Shown in pieces: positions 60,089 to 64,000 of a stretch of DNA of 64,000 nt. The stretch comes from QQWI01 sp964522015 (GTDB lineage Bacteria; Bacillota; Clostridia; Peptostreptococcales; Acidaminobacteraceae), in NCBI GenBank assembly GCA_964522015.1, contig CAZFST010000001.1, forward strand, positions 310,001-374,000, given 5' to 3'. Positions within the stretch are counted from its first letter, which is position 1, and every line of letters starts with the position of its first letter. The notes beneath the pieces were generated by a model. The model was not told the origin of the DNA and did no database searches. It saw only the letters and a program-made list of their open reading frames with translations. A program made the translations under genes and the position numbers.

Positions 60089-60876
60089 AAGCCTACTTGT
60101 TAATGCTGAAAACTCAAGCCTTGATGGTGCTTCAGTACAGAGCCCAGGCCTATGCCGGGGTCTTTACCCAGTTTGCCTTCGGTTGGATGCGTGTTTTTAT
60201 GATGGTAGCCTTCTACAAAAGCGCCACTGGGGTCATGCCCCTAGATTTATCACAATCGGTAACCTATATCTGGTTCACACAAATGATGATTACCATGGTG
60301 TCTTACGGTCCTGACCCATTGGTAACAGCCATGGTTCAAGATGGCAGCGTGGCCTACGAAATGATTCGTCCAGTGAGACTCAGCATTGCCTGGTGGATGC
60401 GCTCCCTTGCCTTTCGCGGCATGATGCCATTGATGCGTGGCATTCCAATTTTAATATTCAGCTTATTGTTACCAGAACCCTACCGTCTCCAATTGGCTCC
60501 CTTTACCTTGGCAGTCCCTATAGTCCTTCTATTGGCATGGCTTCTAGCAGGGGCATTTAACAACTTCTTCAATATCCTCACAGTCTATCTCATGTCCGCC
60601 GATGGTATCATTCGCTTGATGCCAATCCTTTTTTTCTTCTTCGGAGGATTGATTCTTCCCATGCCACTTTTTCCAGATAGCCTGCAACCCTTCTTACAAG
60701 CCACGCCCTTTATCGGCATCATGGACACACCAGCCCGAGTATTAATGGGCAGCCTAGTTGGCCTACCGCTGGTAAAAGCCCTAATTGTACAGGCCTTTTG
60801 GATTCTCACCTTCTTAATCGTCAACGATTGGTTACTTGAGTCAAGACTCAAGCGCGCCGTCGTTCAGGGAGGTTGA
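60085..60876 (+). CDS. ABC-2 type permease (COG4587 kind)
   Basis: A 263-residue protein with six helices. The YRAQAYAGVFTQFAFGWMRVF opening and the DGSVAYEMIRPVRLSIAWWMRS loop match the first permease of the COG4586/COG4587/COG3694 transporters. ATG 60085 overlaps the ATPase stop as ATGA. The transported compound is unknown. Confidence 0.85.
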   Translation: MKAYLLMLKTQALMVLQYRAQAYAGVFTQFAFGWMRVFMMVAFYKSATGVMPLDLSQSVTYIWFTQMMITMVSYGPDPLVTAMVQDGSVAYEMIRPVRLSIAWWMRSLAFRGMMPLMRGIPILIFSLLLPEPYRLQLAPFTLAVPIVLLLAWLLAGAFNNFFNILTVYLMSADGIIRLMPILFFFFGGLILPMPLFPDSLQPFLQATPFIGIMDTPARVLMGSLVGLPLVKALIVQAFWILTFLIVNDWLLESRLKRAVVQGG

Positions 60877-60877
60877 T

Positions 60878-61681
60878 ATGGAAGCCATGAAACTCTACAC
60901 AAAATTAGCCGGTGCCAGAATTGCAAGTCAAATGCAATACCCCACCAGCTTTATCATGTCAGTTCTCAGCAGCTTTTTAGCCTCATTTATTGACGTCATC
61001 GGTCTGTTTATTATCTTTCAGCGGTTTGAAATGATAGAAGGCTGGTTGCTCTGTGAAATCTGCCTCTTATATGGCCTTCTCCACGTGAGTTTTTCTGTGA
61101 CAGAAACCATCGCCAGAGGCTTTGACACCTTCGGTAGACTCATTCGCACAGGGCATCTGGATCGAATTCTAGTGAGACCCCAATCGGTCATTCTACAGGT
61201 ACTAGGCTCTGAATTCAAGACAGCCAATATCGGCCGGCTGATTCAAGGGTTGATTCCACTGATTTACGCCTTGATTACCATAGGCTTCAACGAATTATGG
61301 CAATATGGTCTCTTGGTTCTAGCGCTGTTTAATGCCATGACAATCTTTTTCGCATTGCTACTAGTGCAGGCCACTTTTTCCTTTTGGGCTAATGACAGTA
61401 TCGAAGCCATGAACGCCTTTACCTACGGCGGCCTGCAGATGGGGCAATTCCCACTGAGCATCTACGAGAAGTGGTTTGCCACCTTCTTTACCTATGTGGT
61501 GCCCATTTCACTGGCGGTCTATTTTCCTGCGGTGCTTGCCCTAGGTAAAACGGGAGATGCCTACTACCACGTGGCAGGCTATTTGACATTCTTTGGCCCC
61601 TTCTATTCAGTAGCATTCTTTATTGGTTCCCTGCTGTTTTTCAGATACGGACTCAGTAAATACACGTCTACTGGATCTTAA
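60878..61681 (+). CDS. ABC-2 type permease (COG3694, ABC2_membrane_6)
   Basis: A 267-residue protein with six helices. QMQYPTSFIMSVLSSFLASFIDVIGLFIIF and the GHLDRILVRPQSVILQVLGSEF loop mark the second permease of the same transporter type. ATG 60878 lies one base after the upstream stop, with GGAGG before it. The in-frame reading from 60836 is too long. Confidence 0.85.
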   Translation: MEAMKLYTKLAGARIASQMQYPTSFIMSVLSSFLASFIDVIGLFIIFQRFEMIEGWLLCEICLLYGLLHVSFSVTETIARGFDTFGRLIRTGHLDRILVRPQSVILQVLGSEFKTANIGRLIQGLIPLIYALITIGFNELWQYGLLVLALFNAMTIFFALLLVQATFSFWANDSIEAMNAFTYGGLQMGQFPLSIYEKWFATFFTYVVPISLAVYFPAVLALGKTGDAYYHVAGYLTFFGPFYSVAFFIGSLLFFRYGLSKYTSTGS

Positions 61682-61776
61682 AAGCAAAAATGGCTCAGGG
61701 GAAGCGACTCAGGGGGACGTGCACCGTGAGTCACTTAATTGCAAAGACAATGGATTGACTTAGTTAAAAAGAACAT

Positions 61777-61812
61777 AAAAAAAGACGCTTGAGTGTTCAA
61801 GTGTCTTTTTTT
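61777..61812. terminator. Bidirectional terminator
   Basis: AAAAAAAGAC(G)CTTGA and TCAAG(T)GTCTTTTTTT around a four-base loop. It serves the ABC-2 operon and the convergent amidase gene. Confidence 0.88.
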
Positions 61813-61831
61813 ATGGCAATTTCAGAACCTA

Positions 61832-62710
61832 TTATGGTCTATAATCCCCTCTGATAAAGGGTTCATTTATTTGGTCTGAAACAAGGAGTTGGTATTTTTT
61901 CGGATGCCTATAAGCATTGCCGTGGACTTCTTTATTTCTGTAAGCTCTAATCTCATCAATTGGCATCTCAGCTATAAAGATACCCTCTTCTTCGCCAGTT
62001 TCCAAAATCAAAGTATCTCTCGAACAAGATTCACCTTCTTTGTAAACAATGCCATCAAAAGCCGTTGAATGGCCATTACAGTCCGGTTGCCCTTTTGGAT
62101 AATTCACGGTGACAATACCCACCATATTCTCATAGGCTCTGCCCCTTAGCTGAGATATCCGATTAATTTCCATTGGGCAGGCGTTTGGAACCAGCAAGAG
62201 TTCAGCACCCTTAAGCATCATGATTCTAGCACTCTCTGGAAATTCGCGGTCATAGCAAATCATGGCGCCAATCTTCACAGTGGTACCATCAATATCTAAA
62301 TCAGCAACATAAAAATCTTCACCGGCACTTAATCTCGCCTCATCGCAAAAATCACAGGTATGGACCTTGGCATAATGTAATACTAGATTTCCAAAACGGT
62401 CAAAAATACACACCGTATTTCTAGGTTGAGGCTCGTGGCTTTCTAAGAAAGTGATGACGATTGCCATGTCCAGCTCTTTGGCTAAAGATTGAAAAGACCC
62501 AACAAAATAGCTGGTCACAGCTATGGCTGTGGCTTTTAAACCCTCAAAGTCCTCTGGTATGTCATAGCCGTTATGCCACATTTCTGGAAACAAGGCAATG
62601 TCGGCTCCCATCTGTTTTGCTTGCCGACAAGCAGCCATGCCTTTTTCTAGATTTAAGGCCATAGTGGCTTCGGGCATCAGTTGAAGTAATGCTACTTTGA
62701 TGTTCATCAT
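61832..62710 (-). CDS. Carbon-nitrogen hydrolase (nitrilase-superfamily amidase)
   Basis: A 292-residue amidase with the triad Glu in ALFPEMW near residue 43, Lys in HYAKVHTCDF near 115 and Cys in GAMICYDREFPES near 153. It hydrolyses a carbon-nitrogen bond in an amide or carbamoyl compound; the substrate is not told by the sequence. AGGAG precedes two adjacent ATGs at 62710 and 62707. Confidence 0.88.
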   Translation of the reverse strand: MMNIKVALLQLMPEATMALNLEKGMAACRQAKQMGADIALFPEMWHNGYDIPEDFEGLKATAIAVTSYFVGSFQSLAKELDMAIVITFLESHEPQPRNTVCIFDRFGNLVLHYAKVHTCDFCDEARLSAGEDFYVADLDIDGTTVKIGAMICYDREFPESARIMMLKGAELLLVPNACPMEINRISQLRGRAYENMVGIVTVNYPKGQPDCNGHSTAFDGIVYKEGESCSRDTLILETGEEEGIFIAEMPIDEIRAYRNKEVHGNAYRHPKKYQLLVSDQINEPFIRGDYRP

Positions 62711-62756
62711 AACTTCTCCTACAAATAGACTTATTTACTAATCATATCAACTGTTT

Positions 62757-63194
62757 CTATATCAGGCTGCCATCTCGAAGTTCAATAATGGTCCCTTCAG
62801 GGGCTTTCATTTTAAGGAGTTTTCCCTCTTCTACTTGATAGACCACCTCACCTTTTTTAGGTAGAAAATCAAGGAAACCAGCTTCTTGAATACGGATGTA
62901 TTCAGCCTCTAAGGACTCACAATACAAACAAAAGTGAACAATGCCCAGTGCATCTTTGTTATAAGGCTCAAATGTTTGTGCCTCCCTAAGCATTGAAATT
63001 TCTACTTCACTGACCTTTGGGGTTTGCAGTTCAATATAAAAATCACCTAGCCTAAGCCATGAATTAAAGCCCCGGCCATGAAAATTGGGGGTTTCTTTAA
63101 CCATTTCAAATTCTAAAATTCTCGTATAAAAAGCCAAAGACTCATGGTATTGATTAGTTTGAATACAAATGTGGTGGATTGATTTTTTTCCCAT
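62757..63194 (-). CDS. VOC-family (glyoxalase/dioxygenase fold) protein
   Basis: A 145-residue protein with two beta-alpha-beta-beta-beta units. HICIQTNQYHESLAFYTRIL opens the first, and IVHFCLYCESLEAEYIRIQEAGF the second, ending GTIIELRDG. A metal site could form from the His near residue 7, the Glu near 53, the His near 87 and the Glu near 140. The reaction is unknown. ATG 63194 follows AGAGGT; an in-frame start upstream lacks a site. Confidence 0.8.
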   Translation of the reverse strand: MGKKSIHHICIQTNQYHESLAFYTRILEFEMVKETPNFHGRGFNSWLRLGDFYIELQTPKVSEVEISMLREAQTFEPYNKDALGIVHFCLYCESLEAEYIRIQEAGFLDFLPKKGEVVYQVEEGKLLKMKAPEGTIIELRDGSLI

Positions 63195-63335
63195 ATGATA
63201 CCTCTTCTCAATATAATTGTTTAGATTTTTTCCATCCCGTGATAGAATAGTAGCAGTCATCACCCATCAGTCAATTCTTGATAACTCGGAAATACAAATT
63301 CCTTAAAAAACCTGTCTATGACCACTGGAGATCAA

Positions 63336-64000
63336 ATGAAAGATAGTCTATATTCACTGAGCTTTGAAGCCCTTCAAGAAGCCATTGTAGCCCTTGGAGA
63401 ACCTAAGTTCCGCGCCAAACAAGTTTGGGATTTTATCATCAACAAACGTGTCAAAACCATTGATGAGATGCATAACTTACCCAAATCCTTAAAAGAGAAA
63501 CTCAATAGCAAATTCGTGCTTTTTGACATGAAAGTGGTTACCGTTCAGGGTAGCGAAGAAAGCGCCACTAAAAAATACCTCATTTCGTTAAGAGACGGTA
63601 ACCAAGTGGAAGCCGTGCTGATGAAATATGCCCACGGAAATTCAATCTGCATTTCAAGTCAAGTGGGTTGTCGCATGGGTTGCACCTTCTGTGCCTCCAC
63701 CATTGATGGATTAGCAAGGAATCTAGAGGCCTACGAGCTTTGGGAGCAAATCGCCCTGGTCTCAGCAGATGCCGACCTCCGGGTTTCTCACGTGGTCTTA
63801 ATGGGCAGTGGCGAACCACTGGATAACTTCGACAATGTGGTCAAATTCTTTAGAACAGTGAGCCACGACGACCACTTGAATATCGGCCAAAGGCACATCA
63901 CTGTATCCACTTGTGGCCTGGTCAATAAAATTGATCAACTGGCTGATGAAAAACTCCAGGTAACATTGGCAATTTCATTGCACCAGCCATTTAATGATGC
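63336..64000 (+). CDS. rlmN: 23S rRNA (adenine2503-C2)-methyltransferase, 5' part
   Basis: The first 221 codons of a radical SAM methyltransferase that runs off the window. It opens with MKDSLYSLSFEALQEAIVAL and PKFRAKQVWDFI. The radical SAM motif is GCRMGCTFCAS near residue 110, and GSGEPLDNFDNV near 150 and STCGLVNKI near 190 are typical of RlmN. It methylates 23S rRNA A2503 and tRNA A37. GGAG precedes ATG 63336; another in-frame ATG lies at 63318. Confidence 0.92.
   Translation, partial: MKDSLYSLSFEALQEAIVALGEPKFRAKQVWDFIINKRVKTIDEMHNLPKSLKEKLNSKFVLFDMKVVTVQGSEESATKKYLISLRDGNQVEAVLMKYAHGNSICISSQVGCRMGCTFCASTIDGLARNLEAYELWEQIALVSADADLRVSHVVLMGSGEPLDNFDNVVKFFRTVSHDDHLNIGQRHITVSTCGLVNKIDQLADEKLQVTLAISLHQPFND

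Noticed and set aside
63580..63819. 79-residue minus-strand frame
   Set aside because: It is antisense to the 5' part of rlmN, whose radical SAM motifs are unambiguous.

Overview
The window is a low-GC, gene-dense stretch of a bacterial chromosome and reads as an anaerobic, amino-acid-fermenting member of the Clostridia. The basis is: strong AGGAGG-type ribosome binding sites; a clostridial AbrB; a butyryl-CoA dehydrogenase/EtfAB set carrying a 3-aminobutyryl-CoA ammonia-lyase (an enzyme of lysine fermentation); a sodium-pumping Nqr-type complex; a small-form HisG; a YedF-type selenium-metabolism protein; and PadR/DUF1700/DUF4097 envelope genes. A Fusibacter/Acidaminobacter-like relative is a guess. 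No rRNA, tRNA, CRISPR array, prophage or intact insertion sequence was seen.

Layout. 0-2.5 kb: a Gate-domain membrane protein, hypoxanthine phosphoribosyltransferase and a PspC protein. 2.5-8 kb: a catabolic operon (acyl-CoA dehydrogenase, etfB, etfA, kal) read leftward from a consensus -24/-12 promoter, with a divergent sigma-54 activator and two matching dyads between them. 8-20 kb: pyroglutamyl peptidase, an EAL-HDOD protein, an S9 peptidase, a YdbC-like ssDNA-binding protein, an acetyltransferase, a YedF-like protein, a secreted CAP protein, an AI-2E-type permease, a YgjP-like hydrolase and an HD-GYP protein. 20-35 kb: a DUF362 ferredoxin, a radical SAM enzyme (AmrS), a DUF3810 protein, an unusual J-domain/GGDEF fusion, two OppBC-like permeases, AbrB, a DEAD-box helicase, a small alarmone synthetase, an ABC exporter, a PilZ protein, an M29 aminopeptidase and an unrecognised tail-anchored protein.

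35.6-42.4 kb is a complete leftward his operon, hisG-D-C-B-H-A-F-IE, with heavily overlapping genes. Ahead of it lie a sigma-A promoter, a 30-codon leader peptide containing His-His-Asn-His-His, and two terminator-like hairpins. This is classical histidine attenuation, where Firmicutes more often use a T-box. 42.5-44.6 kb is a PadR-DUF1700-DUF4097 module. 46.4-50.3 kb encodes an Nqr complex, nqrBCDEF, with no nqrA.

50-64 kb: DUF523, SOUL and multi-pass membrane proteins; an FAD amine oxidase overlapped by a degenerate, probably domesticated DDE transposase; RsgA with a short upstream ORF and a structured leader; a lipoprotein, a phosphotransferase and a membrane-anchored MsrB; a three-gene ABC-2 transporter behind a hairpin-rich 5' region; a nitrilase-type amidase; a VOC protein; and the 5' part of rlmN.

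The best candidates for new biology are the his leader-peptide attenuator, the nqrA-less Nqr cluster, the sigma-54-controlled kal operon, the domesticated transposase with its 24-bp repeats, the rsgA upstream ORF and the J-domain/GGDEF fusion.
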